A DNA stretch of 64,000 nt from Salvator merianae (Eukaryota > Chordata > Lepidosauria > Squamata > Teiidae), in NCBI GenBank assembly GCA_003586115.2, contig QVOM02000023.1, positions 371,283-435,282 on the forward strand. Direction: 5' to 3'. This document shows, piece after piece, positions 1 to 13,336 of the stretch. The notes under the pieces are model-generated. The model was not told where the DNA came from and did no database searches. It worked only from the letters and a program-made list of their open reading frames with translations. A program made the translations under genes and the position numbers. The first letter of the stretch is position 1. Every line of letters begins with the position of its first letter.

Positions 1-1469
1 AACTGGTGAGAGAATCTCCTGCTCCCGGACAGGAAGGAAACTGGGTGACTCGTGCCTGTGTGAGTCCCCTGCCTGTCTGGCTCCTCTTGGCTGCTGCGTT
101 TTGCTCAGGGCAGGCACGGCGGGGGGACACATTTTAAAAAGAATTCAGTCATGCTGGGCCCCTAGCATCTTACGGCTGCGACCACCTGCAGTCTCGCTAC
201 TCCATGTGTCCTTTTGCAGTCTTCCCTTGTGGTCAATTTGTTCCTCTTCCAAGTGCAACTCCTAGCAGCCATTCTTTGGTTTTGAATATTCTTGTGTGTT
301 TCAGACTGCATTTCTTCTTTACCCTCTTTCCCCTTCATCTGCAGCAATCCTGTTCCCTCTTCCTTGGCAGGTTCAGGGTCTCTGCATTGTTCAAAGGCAC
401 CTAGGTCTGCTTCCCCCTGCCAAAAGCCGCCTGGTTCTCAGGGTCTTCAGGGTCAGCTGGTGTTCAGTTGATCAGTCCAGCTGTGGATCAAGTACCAGCA
501 CAGCCCAGGGAATGGGGCCTTTAGCTGTGTTTCCACCGTTTAATTTTGGTTTGAGGAATTTTCCAATGCATTTACTACTAGGAGGTCCTTATTAATTTAC
601 TTCTATAAAATGCCTCAAGAATTCCCCAGTATAGCATTTGCCGTTGTCTTCTGATCAGCAGCTGTGTTTCTTTTGAATCAATGATTTCTCCTTATTGATT
701 GCCAAGTATTGCACATGTGACAACTCTAAACTGACCAAAAAAATGAACAAACTGCACTGAAAAACCATTACTGAATATCTGTACAGTGTTGAATAATGAT
801 TTGCTGTCTCCTTTCGTTTCCCATAAAGTTTAGATTATTGATATATAAAAGGTGACATAATTGTTTATCTCAAAATTTGCTATCCACAATTGTTTTTCTT
901 TAATATGGTGCTATTGCCACAACAAAGTCGTGAAAGACTCCCCTTGGAGAATCCCTCCTTTGCTATTCTCCTCCTCCCTGGTGTCATCCAGTTTTCCACA
1001 GATGTTGACTGGTTGCTGGTGAACCCCTTGTGTAGTCAGGCCAGACATCTGACTTACTCCCAGCACACTCTGTCCCTGTTCCTGCTGTCATCCTGGCAAC
1101 CTCCTTTCCACTCTTCCTCCTTGAGGCTTCCCTGTCCTGCCTTGTTGCTTATGGCCATTCGAGATGCCAAAATGCAAATGTGCCTCCTTCATAGCAGTGG
1201 CGGTTCTTGTGAGCCCTCGAGTTGCATCTGCTCCTGGAGACTCAATAGGCTTTTCTTGTACAACTTGGAAGTTTTGTGGAAATTCCATCTCGGGTTTTTC
1301 AAGAATTGTTTGGGTTTTCATATTTCACACCCCAATTCCCTTATGACATCATCAGCTGGGCTTTATATTAATTGGTTTGTTTCTGTGATAGTTGCTGTGG
1401 GAATCACTTTGGTTGCCTTTTGTATATCATGTGACATGATAAGAAAAAAAGAAAAAAGCAAATTCAATG
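1..1469. other. Intergenic sequence with no recognised feature
   Basis: I see no gene, RNA or repeat that I can name here. An open frame begins at 890 and runs without a stop into the CR1-like coding segment downstream. Its first ~190 codons resemble no family I know and are probably open by chance. Confidence 0.5.
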
Positions 1470-2190
1470 CTAGGGTTAATTATGAAGGGAATAGGAAACA
1501 AGTCAGCAAGTATCATTGTGCCTCTTATAAATCTATGGTGAAACCGCACTTGGAATATTGTGTACAATTCTGGTCACCTCACCTCAGAAAGGATATTGTG
1601 GAACTGGAGAAGGTGCAAAAAAGGGCAACCAGAATGATCAAGGGGCTGGAACACCTTCCTTACGAAATCAGGCTGCAACGCCTTGGCTTCTTCAGCCTTG
1701 AAGAGAGGCATTTAGGAGGAGACCTGATTGAGGTATATAAAATCATGCACGGTATGGATAGGGTGGACAGAGAGAAGTTTTTTTCTCTATCACACAACAC
1801 TAGAACCAGGGGGCACTCTCTGAAGAGAGTTAGGACTGACAAGGGGAAGTATTTTTTCACCCAGAGGGTCATCGGTCTGTGGAATTTATTACCGGATGAG
1901 GTGGTGACAGCCATCAGCCTGGACAGCTTTAAGAAGGGATTGGACAGATTCATGGAGGTCAGGTGTATCAATGGCTACTAGAATGGATGCCCAGGTACTA
2001 CCTCCAGGTTGGAAAGACAGGCAAACCATTTGTAAAACCATTTGTGGGGAGTCAAGAGCAGGTGAAGGTTTTGCCTCTATTCTGCTTGAGAACGCCCAGA
2101 AGCCACTGTGTGAGACAGGATGTTGGACTAGATGGGGCGAGGCCTGATCCAGCAGGGGTCCTCTTACGTTCTTATGTTCTTATGATATTT
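1470..2190 (+). mobile_element. CR1-like LINE, 5'-truncated, with intact ORF2 C-terminus and 3' UTR
   Basis: About 155 codons (roughly 1513-1981) are uninterrupted and carry the C-terminal signature of CR1/Jockey-group ORF2: KPHLEYCVQFWSPHLRKDI, then a VQKRAT.MI block, a LGFFSLEERHLGGDLIEVYK block, and a closing WNLLPDEVVTA..LDSFK segment. The stop at 1979-1981 is followed by a ~200-bp 3' UTR ending in repeated TTATGTTC units near 2165-2183. The same 3' UTR recurs in reverse at 55534-56030, which confirms it as a repeat. The element lacks endonuclease and the catalytic RT core, so it is a dead 5'-truncated copy, but the undamaged tail suggests a fairly recent insertion. CR1 versus a close L3/Rex-type relative cannot be settled by eye. 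Confidence 0.88.
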
Positions 2191-5100
2191 AATCATAACA
2201 TTTCCTTTGAACGTACTTTACTGCAGCAGACTTACTATTTCCATTTTTCCCCCTTGCTTGCTTTAGGACCTTTGCTGTCAGTTCTTGTTGCTTAAATGGG
2301 TCTTTTTTTCTTTTCTTCTTTGCATTTTTATCTTGCATTTGCTTGGGTGTTTGACTTCCAACTCGGCTAGTCAGGGAAGACCTTTTACTCATTGACACAG
2401 ACTAGGAGCAAGTTCCAGTTTCTTCAGAAGCACAATTAGAGCTTCTCAAAATGTGTGAGCACATTTTGGAACCAAGTAGTTCAAATTCCTGGAACAATGT
2501 TTTTCTTGAAGATATAGTTATGTGGCTACATGAATGATGGTCTCAGAGTCATATATTTTGAGAATTTTTCCCCTGGCTTGTTTTGTAAAAAAATTACATT
2601 TGAAGCTGTCCACACTGGAGTAATTTAATGTGGATTAAATCAAACCAGGGATCCAAGATGCAGATTGTCCTGACAGTTCTTTGCTGATTTCAGTCCCACT
2701 CAGTGTCACAGGTATTTTGCTGTCCAGTATCTGCATTCATTATATTTGTCACTCATTATTACTTGTGAAATATATCTGTGCTGCAAATGTACGGTAGCTT
2801 CAACATACAGCCATGGCTTAATTTGGGGACCTGTCCTCAGTTTTTATACATTTCTCAAGCTGTGTTTGATGTTTCCATTTCCTGAACATACCAGTTTTTA
2901 AATGGCTTTGGAGTCCAGTTCTTCGGGCCTGAAACTCTCAGCCCTTGGTTTCCCAACTGTGAACTCTGGACAGGACTGTGGATCTGCAGTGCCTCAACAA
3001 GATGCCCCCTCCAAGGGTTCCTCCTTACCAACCCCCCCCCCCCCAAGGAGTGAGCAGAAAAGAGCCATCCTTGCTGCGCCTTCTGGCCTGTGGCACGGGA
3101 TTGGCAATAGGCATGCATTTGCTGCTATACACATACAGGTATGCATTGAGGCTTTCAGTATTTTATTGCAAAGAGCGCAAGAGGATCTGGCTCAGTGTAA
3201 ACTGTATGGTTCTATACCTTCAGTGCTTTTCTAATTGCTAAATTCTCTATATACAATATATTTGAGTCATATATATCTAACCAAGAGGTATTTGTTTTTG
3301 TGTTCTGATGATATTCTGAGTTGTTTCAATTGTTTCTTGGATGTTAAATAAATAAAAAAATATTTTTAAAAAAACGTTTATATCCTGACATCAACTCTTA
3401 GGAGGAAGGCAAGGATGAAAGGTCACTTTCATGGGCAAGGAGTTCCCCCAGGCCCAATCCTCTGGCCACTGCCCCCTGCTGGTGACAAGAAGCTAGTGCA
3501 TGGACTGATTTTTCTTGGCACTGTGGGTGGCAAGTAGATTGGGTCCTATCAGGAAAGAACTGCCACCAATCTATCTATCAGGGGGTGTGGATGGGCAGAG
3601 AGGCAGCAGGTCCTCTAGGCCCCAGCATGGAAGACTCAGGACCCTTTCAGGAAGGATAAGGAGTCACATCCCCTGGTACAATCCTGGTGAAAATGGGGAG
3701 GGGGCATTAGGGCACTTAATGTTATCTTAGTATCCTGCTTTGTGTGTGTGTGTGCACATCTGCTGGCTCCAGTCTGCTTTCAGCAGCTTTGGACTGGATC
3801 TGTTGCTGCATTTGCATGGACCACAGGCTCACGTGGACACTGTGCATCCGGGAAGAAAGGTGATCTGAAATGGCTGGAAGGTCCTTTGTCAAAATGCAGG
3901 GTAATTGCTGCTTTGTCACTTGAGAATCAAAGAAGTCTGGAGATCAAAAGCACTTCCCGGAGAGATCCTTCTCTCCTCCCTCTGCCCCACATCAATGCAC
4001 TTAAACAAAAACTTCAAATATTATTCCTTTGTTTCTCACAATTCGTTGTAGTCTGTTAATAATTCATCTGGGGAGCTGCAGAATTCTTCCTTTCCATTAC
4101 TCCCATTCTGCCCCCCCCCGGTTGGAATTTCACACAGGCTGCGTCTCTTCTGGAAACTCCCCATCCCTGGGTGGTATCTCAGCCGCCTGAGCCCAAGGCA
4201 GGCCCGAATGGGTCCTTTGCCCTTTGAAACCTGCCCTTGCCACCAGTTGACAATGGTATAGAGCATGTGAGGGAATCCACTCCATTTAAAAATAAAACAA
4301 TATACTGCCAGCCTAAAAAAAATTAAAGGGTTTAGGGAAGCGCAGGGAAATCTGGCCCTAATAAATGCTTGTTGAACCTTTCCTGAAGATTTAAGGCCAA
4401 GCAAGATGGAAGCTGAAGGTATGTGAAACTGGCCTGGGTACAAAAGGGGAAATTAGCAATAATACGATACTTGTCTTTATGATCCTGTACTATTCAAAGC
4501 CACAAATGATCAAATTCTTTTTAAAAAATGAAGGAAAATGGAACCCTAGGCAGTGATGTCTCTGTGGAATGGCCTTCTCCTTGTCCTTCCTCGTCAGCAT
4601 CCAAACGTGCAGGGTGCGTCCTGCCACCTTCCCTGTTTCTCATACGATTTCCCCATCACAATGTGACTGTGTCCTGGGATGGACCAGCCTTCTGTCCCTT
4701 TGGAATCTGTCCCAGTTGCAGTAAGAGCCGCTTGGTTTACTTCTACCTTGTCTAACAGATTTACTGCCAGTTTCATCTGCAGGCTCTCGTCACTGGTCAC
4801 TGCACTTCAGGGGTGTCCATGGCTGTTTCTCTCTGGGCGGCTCTTAGACTTCCCAAAAGCCCTGGCAGACTGTCGCTCAGCCAAGGAAGCAGAGAACTAG
4901 GCAGGGGACAGCTGAGGCTGTTTTTGCCAACAGCCAGTAACTCATTGGTTCCCAGAAGTGAATGGAGCTGGCCCACCACCCTGGCACATGCGGTTCGGTT
5001 GGTCAGTGAGCTTGTCCACGCCTTTGGTCTCTGGCTGCCCTGGCTGGTGGTCTCATCTTGCGACCCCCGCTGAGGACCACCCTCTGCACGCCCTTCTGCA

Positions 5101-8100
5101 GCCCCAGCGAGAGAGTTCTGCTCTCGGGGCCTCCTTTTCGACCGGCAGATCTCGGGGCCGGGGATCGTGGGGGCGCCTTGGGGCACTGCTTTCCAAAATG
5201 CAGAAACTGAGACTGCTGGGCAACTGCTGAGGCATCAAAGCCTGGATTAGGAAGCACTTTGTGTCCCTGTTTTTATTTTTTTACCTGCAGCCTCTGATGA
5301 GATTGCTGTTAGCTGCTCTTAGTGCCGTGGTAGAAGGCACTAAGGATTCTTCCCCCCCAAAACCATTAATTGAACGTCTCCGCTAGTGGCCTTTAGATAT
5401 CATAGTTTCTAAAGCTTTTAGTAGGCTTTCATGCTACTGACCCATCCCTGTTACGGCTTTTTTATCTGCAGGTATTTGCAACTTGTATTAGGTTATTTGT
5501 TTTTAAAACCACCTCTGTGAGGTACGATTGAACAGCATTTCAACTTCAAATTTCAAAATTAAGCTAACAAAAAGCCCCAAATCTTGACTACAGAAACTTG
5601 TCACGTGCAGCCTGTTTGCATCCCCCTCCTCACATCACAACATCACGTATAAAGATTCTAGAGCAGTGAAAACTAGAAAAGTTTAATCTTAAAATATCTC
5701 CAAGCAGGAGGAGTGCCTTGTGCCTGAGAACACTCCCCAGAAATGTCCTTTGTCTGTAGTAAAATTCATCATAAGTGCAGGACACAAAATCTGCAAAGCC
5801 AGCAGATGAAAGGGAATCCCCCCCTTGGATTTCTTTCTCCCTGCAGCCCCCTGCATTGGCTTGAAAGACTGAATAAAAGCTGCCTGCTTTTGTGGCAGCC
5901 TATTAATAGATGCATTTTGCTAGTCTAAGCAGAAAGCTGGGGTTCTCTCCCACTCACACCTCCTGTATGACTGCTATAGTTATGCTCCAGGAATACGGAA
6001 TACGATATTGAAGTTCCAAAATACCAGCAGGCCCTTAACTCATCTACAGTCTCTTCATGAATTTCTTTAAGTTATCCTCTGTAATTCCTGAACAGAAGAG
6101 TCTTGGAAGATTCCCAAAGGCTGTACCAGCTTTTTAAGGGAAAGCTTAAGCAATGCTGCATATTACAGTTATTGATGTGGTGCTGTGAGGGTGCAGAAGT
6201 GGAGATGCAAACATCTCTTTCACCAAGGGTGAAGGGTAAAGAGGTGCAGCTTCCCCAGTCACCTACTGGGTGATCCGCCAGCAGGGTGGAACACAGTGCC
6301 ATGCTCCTCCAGAGCAGCAAAGGAAGGACTTGAACTTCAAATAAGCTCATAAACTGGAGTACAGGGAGCAGCAGGAGCTCTGTTAGCCATGCTGGCCACT
6401 ACTGCTGAAAAAGGTGGTCATTCTGAACCTGGGGACCATCACTGAGAAGGCCCTATCACTTTGAGAAGTAGGAAATCCTGGGCTGCTTCTTGTAACAAGA
6501 AGTGACCTGCGCTTGTAACTTGAAGCAGAAGACCATGAAATCTTGGATGTGAATTTTAAATAAAATGCCCTAGAATTATTGTAGAAGTCTGGGGCTTCTA
6601 GGCTTTTCCTTGGTCATGCTTGTCCTATGATGCACCATGCGCTCACCAGACGAAATCTTTGAGCGACAGAAGACAAGTGCCAGCCAGGGTCATAATCCTG
6701 CTTGCAGTTTTCTTAGGGGTTGCTGACTGGCCACTGTGGCCCAGGTCAGCCCTCTCTGGTCTCATCCAGCAGCTCTTCTGCAATTGTAAAACGGGTTTTG
6801 CCACAGAAAGCAAGATACATATACTTGCACAGCAACTGTAATGTATCTGGTTATATATTATAGATGCAGACATACATATCTAAACATATCTAAACACTTA
6901 AACACTTGCAAGGCACATTCGCAAATCAGCACAATATGCAAATTTACATTTCTGATGAAAATCGCAACCTGTCAGAAGTTGAAGCAGGCATCTGAAGTCA
7001 TAAATATGACGAGTTAATAAATATTTTATTGGTGGCAATTTAAGAAAATGTCATCTTTGAAAACACTGGAATACAGCTTCAGGAAAACCAAACTCTTAAT
7101 CTCTCCAAGAATACTGAAAAGAGAACCATTTTTTCATGAAACCTCTTCTACAGGCAAGCTTCTACGTTTCATTGATTTGTTGGGGGGGGCAGTGATGGCC
7201 GGGGCACTGCTGGTGTTCCGAGGCAGCGTGCCCCACCTATCCATCCTTTTACCTTAGAAGTCCTCCTGGCCCACCTAACAGCTCTGCAGAAGTCTGCCTT
7301 GAGGAAAAGGCTTCCAGTTCCAGTCTTCCAGAGCGGAATGGGTTCACTGCCCCCTAAGGGTGGTCCCAGCAGTGAAGGGCAGCCCCCCCCCCCCGCCTGC
7401 ACGTCTGCTGCTCCCAGAGGGACGTGGTCATGCCTGAGACAGACTTGGGCGACTCGGATAACCAACAGCTTTGCCTAAACCTGTCTCGTCCTCTTCCTTA
7501 GCACAGTTCTCCCCCTCATCTCTCCAGTACACTGCCCGTCTTTCCTTGGTACCCAAGAGAACAAAACTCTGTCCCCGCTCCACTGCTTCATCGTCAACTC
7601 TAAATTCCTCAAGCACACAGGTTGGACATTTGCTTTGTCTTCTTAATATTGAGCACCAATCTAGATTTTGTACTAATTGCCACTTGTGTCAAGAATTCTT
7701 CTAATTCTTCTTGAAAAAGCTGACTGAGGTGACTGTAAATTGAATGAAGTGGGAGCCAGCTAGCTTTGTCAGAAGTGCCAACGGAATGAACACAGGAAGC
7801 AGAAGTGAGGTGAGGTGAGGCCAGGCCAGGCTGGGCCCACATACAATTCAGGCTGAGGCAGAACCCCAAGTCCAGGGGAGCACCAGGCTCCAGAGCCAAG
7901 CAAGCTGGATGTGGTGATCTTTGGGCCCTGGCCCAGCTGGTCTCCTCGAAGGCAGGCAGGCGCTTGTGTGGGCAGAGGTGGCTGCTCCCCACCAGCCTGA
8001 GTGAGGAGGGACTGAGCACTCTGGGGAGCAGCTGGGTTGTGGGAGGACAAGCCACGACAGCGGGGGCTTCCTTGTGGGGGCTTCCTTTAAAGACTCCCCC

Positions 8101-10874
8101 CAAGAACCATCTAGCTTGCTTCTAGGGTGCCCACCCTCTTCCTATGTGCCCCCCAGGCCAGCTGGCCCTTGCTGGAGAATTCTGCCCCTGCTCTGATGGC
8201 TCCTGCAGGCCCTTCTCTGGACTGGCTCATTGCCAGAGACAAAGCTGGGGGGGGTCTCACTCAGGACCCCTAGGGCTCTTCAGGCTCAGAGTCAGGGGGG
8301 GGCTTCTGCACCAACCTTCAATGCAGGGTGGCAGCACCTTTGCTTGGCAGCCACTGAACTACTAAAGGTGCTTTGTCCTGCAGGAGGTAGAGGGAGGAAA
8401 GCCCCCTTGCACTGGCAGGCACACCCAGGTGTCCCTGAAGCCCTAAAACAGATGTGCGCCCCCCGCCCAGCATGTGTGGCACATCATCAGCCCGCCAGCT
8501 AGCGCAATCCCCTCCCTCCCTATGAGCAGGGACCAGCTGGCCAACCCCATGGTGCTATCCCCTCAGCTCCGGGCTGGTGTCTGGGGGAAGGGTAGCCTGT
8601 GGGCAGCCCTTGGACTGCAGCCTCCAGTGTGTTTGGCCACAGGCCCCCCTGCTGAGGGGGAGCCACAGGAGTGGCAGTCCAACGGTCCTGTGAGGGTGAG
8701 ATCGATGTCTAACTTGTGGACTGGGCTTCCACTGCTCTGCTTGAGCTCCCTCAGAGTGGCCTCAGGTTGGGGGAGAGCCCAGCACCACCATGCACCTCAG
8801 GGGCCCCCACAGCAGATCCCCAAGGGCCTTTGACTTATTTGTGTTTGCATCACACCCCAATCCAAGGGTCTTTTGGGGGTGACCTTGGACTGTGAACCCT
8901 GCTGGCCAGCAAGACTTCAGCCCTGATGAGACAGACAGGGCTGGGGTTCCCCAGAGATCTATTAATCTGATCCCACAGCTAGAACATGGGCAAAGAGGGC
9001 AGCTTGGTGACCTGTGCAGGTCGTTCTGTGGGGCCACAGCAGGAAAGGCCTTGACCATTGCCCTCACTAAGAAGACACGGAGAATGAGGCCAAGGAGTTC
9101 AGATTTCTGAACTTCCCTTGTCTGCCACCTGCCGGACAAGCCTCTTTGCCCAGGAGGGCAGTGGTGGCAGACATGGTTACACCCGGGCAACCTGCAGCTT
9201 TTCTGGAGGACTGTAGATTTCCTCAGGTGCATGAGGGATTGTCCTATAATCAGAAACAGGTAAAGACATCATCAAATCATGGGTGACCACGTGGGCATAT
9301 CTGTGCAGTTTCTTTGGTGACAAGATGTGCTAGTGTGCAGCTGGTGCCGATGCCAGGGGAGGGTTAACGCCACGAAGTGCAGAAGCCCTTCTTGTTTTCT
9401 TGACTTCATTGTTTTTAGCTTTACCTTCCCAACTACTGCTGTATAATATACTTTTAACTCAATATCAGATTTGTGCGTTCTTTTATTGCCAATAAATTCT
9501 GCTGCCTTAAAAAGCTGGTTAGTTTTTAGGATACTCCAAGGCAGACTAGATGGCAGGGCCAAAATCCAGTGGCTGGAGGATGCCAGCCAACCAGTCAGTG
9601 GGAAAAGGCTGCCTCCTAGTGGCCAGCAAGATGGCTGCGGGACTCCTTGTTCCTTCCACGCGACTGAAGTGCATCCCATTCCCCCCGCCCTCTGCCCATT
9701 GGCAGTTGTGCACCAGTGATGGACAGGCCTGTGCAAACGAGACTGGCAACAATACAAAGGATGCTTTCATCTCCTTGCTGCATGAGACACCTCTGAAAAC
9801 TTTTGATGGGGAGAGAAGTGGGGGATTTGCACGTGACATTGTCAGCAGCAAGACAACTTAAGAGGAGCTTCATGTCGGGAAAACATGGAACATTGCAGGC
9901 AGACCAACATCTGGTAGGGCTTTATCAGGCCAGGGAAGAAAAGCAGCCGGGGGGTTGAGCTGCTCCTTTGCGAGCCGCTTTCAAGGCCTCCGGGGGGGCG
10001 AGAAGTCCCTCCTTCCGCCGCCAGCCCTGCGTCAGGTCCTCTGCCAGTCTGAACAGGGCAGGAATTGGGTGCCGGGGCCTTCAAGGTGGCAGGACTTCAC
10101 CTCCTTTTGTGTCTGTCCAGTCTCTTACCCCAGCTCCTGGCTCTGTGCAGAATGCCGTTTGTGAGCAGGGAATGACTCTTCTTAGTCTTGTTAAAATGTT
10201 AAACAGCAGTTTCAAGCTAATTATTCAGTCCTTAGTGCATCTTTGCAAAGAACATGACAGGTGAATTACAGGCATATCTCCTTGCTGCTGTGCTAACAGC
10301 AACAGTCATGTGCTATCCCCACATGGAAGTTGCTAATCAACACAGGGCAGGGCAGGGGGGGCCCTCCCTGTGAGCCCCTGCCTCCCAATGCCATCCTGCA
10401 GTGTTATGAATGCCAAAAAGGCAGAGGAAGGAGAACAGGGGCTGAAAGGGCTCAGCTTGCAGCCCTATGAGGGTTTCTAAGCAATACTTGTATTAAAAAT
10501 TATTTTTAAAATTTGTTGTCCAAATAACTGGGAGCATGCTTGTGGTCTCTTAGCAATAGTCAGCTTCACTAGTTGGTTGACTATCACGCAGCAGGTCTGC
10601 AGACCTAAAATCTCAGGTTCTTGCTGTGATTGTGGTTCCAGCAAGTGCTTACATGCTCAGAAGATGCAGTGGCAAACCCCTGGCAGACCCCATGAGTTCT
10701 CTCTCGGTGTGAGTTCCCCCTTCCTTGGCCTTTCACGACCAACTCTTGCCCTCAGCTTTAGGAGATCTCCAAGCAAGATGGTACGCCAAAGAAACCTGGA
10801 CTGTCCTTAAACCTAAGAGTTGGCTGGCTTCCTGCCTGAATCCATCCACCCAGTTTCTTTGACAAAGATGCAGA
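2191..10874. other. Intergenic sequence, mostly unassigned
   Basis: No coding exon or RNA gene is recognisable. Visible simple sequence includes a C run near 3034-3044, a short TG run at 3741-3754 and a C run near 7381-7394. A stretch at about 6410-6470 resembles the L2-like tail seen at 35.5 and 50.5 kb. The AT-rich block at roughly 5730-5930 has the look of a conserved non-coding element, but I cannot test that. Several open frames of 100-160 codons here have low-complexity composition and no domain, and I treat them as chance. Confidence 0.45.
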
Positions 10875-10884
10875 AATGGTTTGC

Positions 10885-10985
10885 CAATCCTCCCTCCAGG
10901 GAGCTGCTGAGGATTGAACCTGTGACCCTCCGCTTGCGAAGTGGTTGATTGGCTACTGGCTGGGAGTGAATTACAGGCAATGAGC
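10885..10985 (-). repeat. Possible tRNA-derived SINE fragment
   Basis: On the minus strand the sequence contains GGTTCAATCC, matching the RNA polymerase III B-box, preceded by a tRNA-like arm around the GCAAGCGGAGGGTC segment. I cannot identify a clean A-box or 3' tail, so this is a degraded SINE or a chance match. Confidence 0.35.
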
Positions 10986-12860
10986 CATGTGGTAGAGGAT
11001 TATTAAAGCGCATCAAGAAGCACAGGATATCCCAAATGAGTTGTTGCACTCCAGATTTGGCCAAGAGAACTGGCAAACATTGGGGACAGAGAAGGGGAAA
11101 ATATTTGGCTTGGTTTTGGTTGCTGCATCACCAGAGATGCTCCTGTGTTTAGACAGCTCATGGGGACTTTATTTCCAGCTGTAGGCACTGCTAAGGTTGA
11201 ACTTACAAACTCTTCCTATTTTGGCAAGTTTTCTAAGGGGGAGAGAGTTCAGGGGGTGACCTTTGTTGTTGTGACAGTGCGTGACATGCAAAAAGAAAGA
11301 TTCTGCCCCTTTCTGCATTGCAGCATCCATGAGTAGCATTCAGGCACCTGGAGACCTTGCTGTTGATTTGCATGTGGAAAATGACCTTCTTAAAGAACAA
11401 AATGTGGCGTTGCTCGCCAGTTCAGACGGCCCCGTAAGGCGTGGACTAGCTTATAGAAGTCTGTGGCTGCCAGCTCTGATTGTGCTGGAGGCAATGGGTC
11501 TGCTAAGGCCTGCTGACAGAGGTGGTGATCAGGGCAAGCTGCTGGGCCCAGGCCCTGCTTGAGGCTTCGCTGTGCTGCCAGCTGCCCACCGGGAGCACAG
11601 GCTGTCAGTCTGAGCCCGTGGGGCAGTTCTTCAATTCTTATGTGCTCTCCTGAGTGCCTTCTTGTACACCTGGAATGAACTGGCACATTTCCCCTCCTCC
11701 GTTCATTACTTTCTGCCTATTCACACATTTTTGTCCTCTTCCTGTATTGACTGACAGCACACAACATACAAGGCATTTAATCACTGCCAATGTGAATCAC
11801 CAGGGTGCCACTTCCTATAGATAACAGCATCTTCCTAGGGGACATTTTTTAATGCATCATATTACAATTTCCATTTAGTCAGCGTTGGTACCTTTTTACC
11901 AGCTCCAGTTACCCAGTAATCACCTCTGACTCCACAACTTCATTTCCACAGCCCTGCATGGCGGGAAGCTCTGGACGAGCACCCATCCTGACGTCTTTGC
12001 CCAAGACCTCTTCACGCGTGGAGCAAGAACAGTGGGCTGCCAGACCATCAAGCAGGACTTTGATGACTGCTTTTGTCTTCACCACCCAGGTCTGGCATCA
12101 GGAAAGAAGCAGTTCTCAAAAGGATTTGTAAACAAAACCCAATAGATGGGGATTTAGTCTAATTGCAAAGGGGCAGCACTTTTGTTTCCAGCTTAGCAAA
12201 ATACAGGATGGAAAGGCAAGCAGTGTGTTCACTGGCAGAGTGAAGTATGCTGGGATGTCTTGCTCTTAGCAGTCTCAACTGCTGCCCAACATGCTTGGGG
12301 GATGAGGAGACAGCGTGGGGGTGAGTGGTCCTTCTTCTCTTGTCTGCTATTTTATTGAAAGGCCCTCAACCTTGTAAGCCTTGCTGGGATGCTTGGCTTT
12401 GCCTCCCCCCCAAACTGGTTTAAGCATGCCCTGTTCCTTGGCGGATGACCTCACTAGGGCGCTGTGAGGAAGGAAAAGACCTGGATGTGCAGCAGGCAAA
12501 AAGTTCTCACATTGCAACGAACAGGCTGCTTCCCCACATCAGCAGTCATCCAGGCCCGTTCAGCAGATGCCAGCCTGCACAGCCAGCTTGTGGCTCCATC
12601 CCCAGCTGTTTCCAGCTGACAAAATGCTGTGTGCCAGGGAGCCCAGAGGGGACAATGGTCATTTGGAGCAGCCGAGGCAGTCTTCTGTGTTGTGCTGCCA
12701 TCTTTCTGTCACCTGCACAGCGGCTAATCATGAGCAGCGCCTCAACTGCACAGCATCTTCCTGGTAGCACCAGGAGGCAGCACAATGTCTGGATTAATTC
12801 TTCTTAACTTTTTATTCTTTCTGCAGTGTGCCCCAAATCCATAGGCTGGATTACAGATAC
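10986..12860. other. Unassigned intergenic sequence left of the nested retroelement block
   Basis: No gene or named repeat is seen. A stretch at about 11950-12140 is open on the + strand and looks somewhat protein-like (it contains a TVGCQTIKQDFDDCFC segment), but I recognise no family. A 120-codon frame at 12445-12807 has no domain signature. Confidence 0.4.
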
Positions 12861-12880
12861 ATAAATTAAGAGGTAGAGAG
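12861..12880. repeat. Left copy of 20-bp direct repeat, candidate target-site duplication
   Basis: The 20 bases here match 22621-22640 at 19 of 20 positions (shared core ATAAATTAAGAGGTAGA). The length suits an L1 target-site duplication. L1-type sequence starts just inside this copy and an L1 3' end with a short A run abuts the other copy. Confidence 0.8.
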
Positions 12881-13336
12881 GGGTGCACATGCATGAGTGA
12901 TTGAAAATGCAGCATAACTGGTTTCCTTTTTTATTACTATTTTGACTTCCACAACAGCCAGAAATAATAAAAACAAGCAGCCGCACCATCAGTGGAATAG
13001 TGGGCCTGCAACTCCCAAACTGGTGGCAGCAGACTCTCAAAGCGCAGTCAATCTCGGAAGCCATAAGCCTGAGTACGGACTTCATTGATACCAGACTTGA
13101 GCATTTACACTCTTTGCTAGCAGCAGATGTTAAGGAAGCTTTTAAATCCATGCATAGAGAAATGGCTTCACTTAAAAGAGTTTATTAATTCTTTTGGGCA
13201 AACTCTCAAGGAAACCCAGCAAGCTGCATCTAACATATTAGACTCGGCAGCTGCTTATTCAACCCTTATAAATTCATTAAGATCAGAATTTTTCAAATAT
13301 TAAATGAACAAATAAATGACCTACAGAACAGACATT
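12881..13336 (+). mobile_element. L1 ORF1 fragment (L1-A, 5' part)
   Basis: Translation of 13000-13336, with an early stop, gives a coiled-coil-like ORF1 segment. It ends in NEQINDLQNRHSH, equivalent to the junction of the L1 ORF1 coiled coil with its RNA-recognition domain. The frame is broken at about 13186. Everything 3' of this point in ORF1, the ORF2 endonuclease and the N-terminal half of RT are missing. ROCK1-like sequence follows immediately. Assignment to L1 rests on the coiled-coil pattern and on the L1 RT that follows at 13820. Confidence 0.6.

Noticed and set aside
7609..8103. 164-codon minus-strand frame
   Set aside because: Biased composition, no domain and no supporting splice sites.
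9272..9757. 161-codon minus-strand frame containing a lysine-rich segment
   Set aside because: Part of it looks protein-like, but I could not link it to any family, and the rest is low complexity.
12445..12807. 120-codon + strand frame just left of the nested L1 block
   Set aside because: No domain, no splice signals and Cys/Ser/Pro-rich composition.
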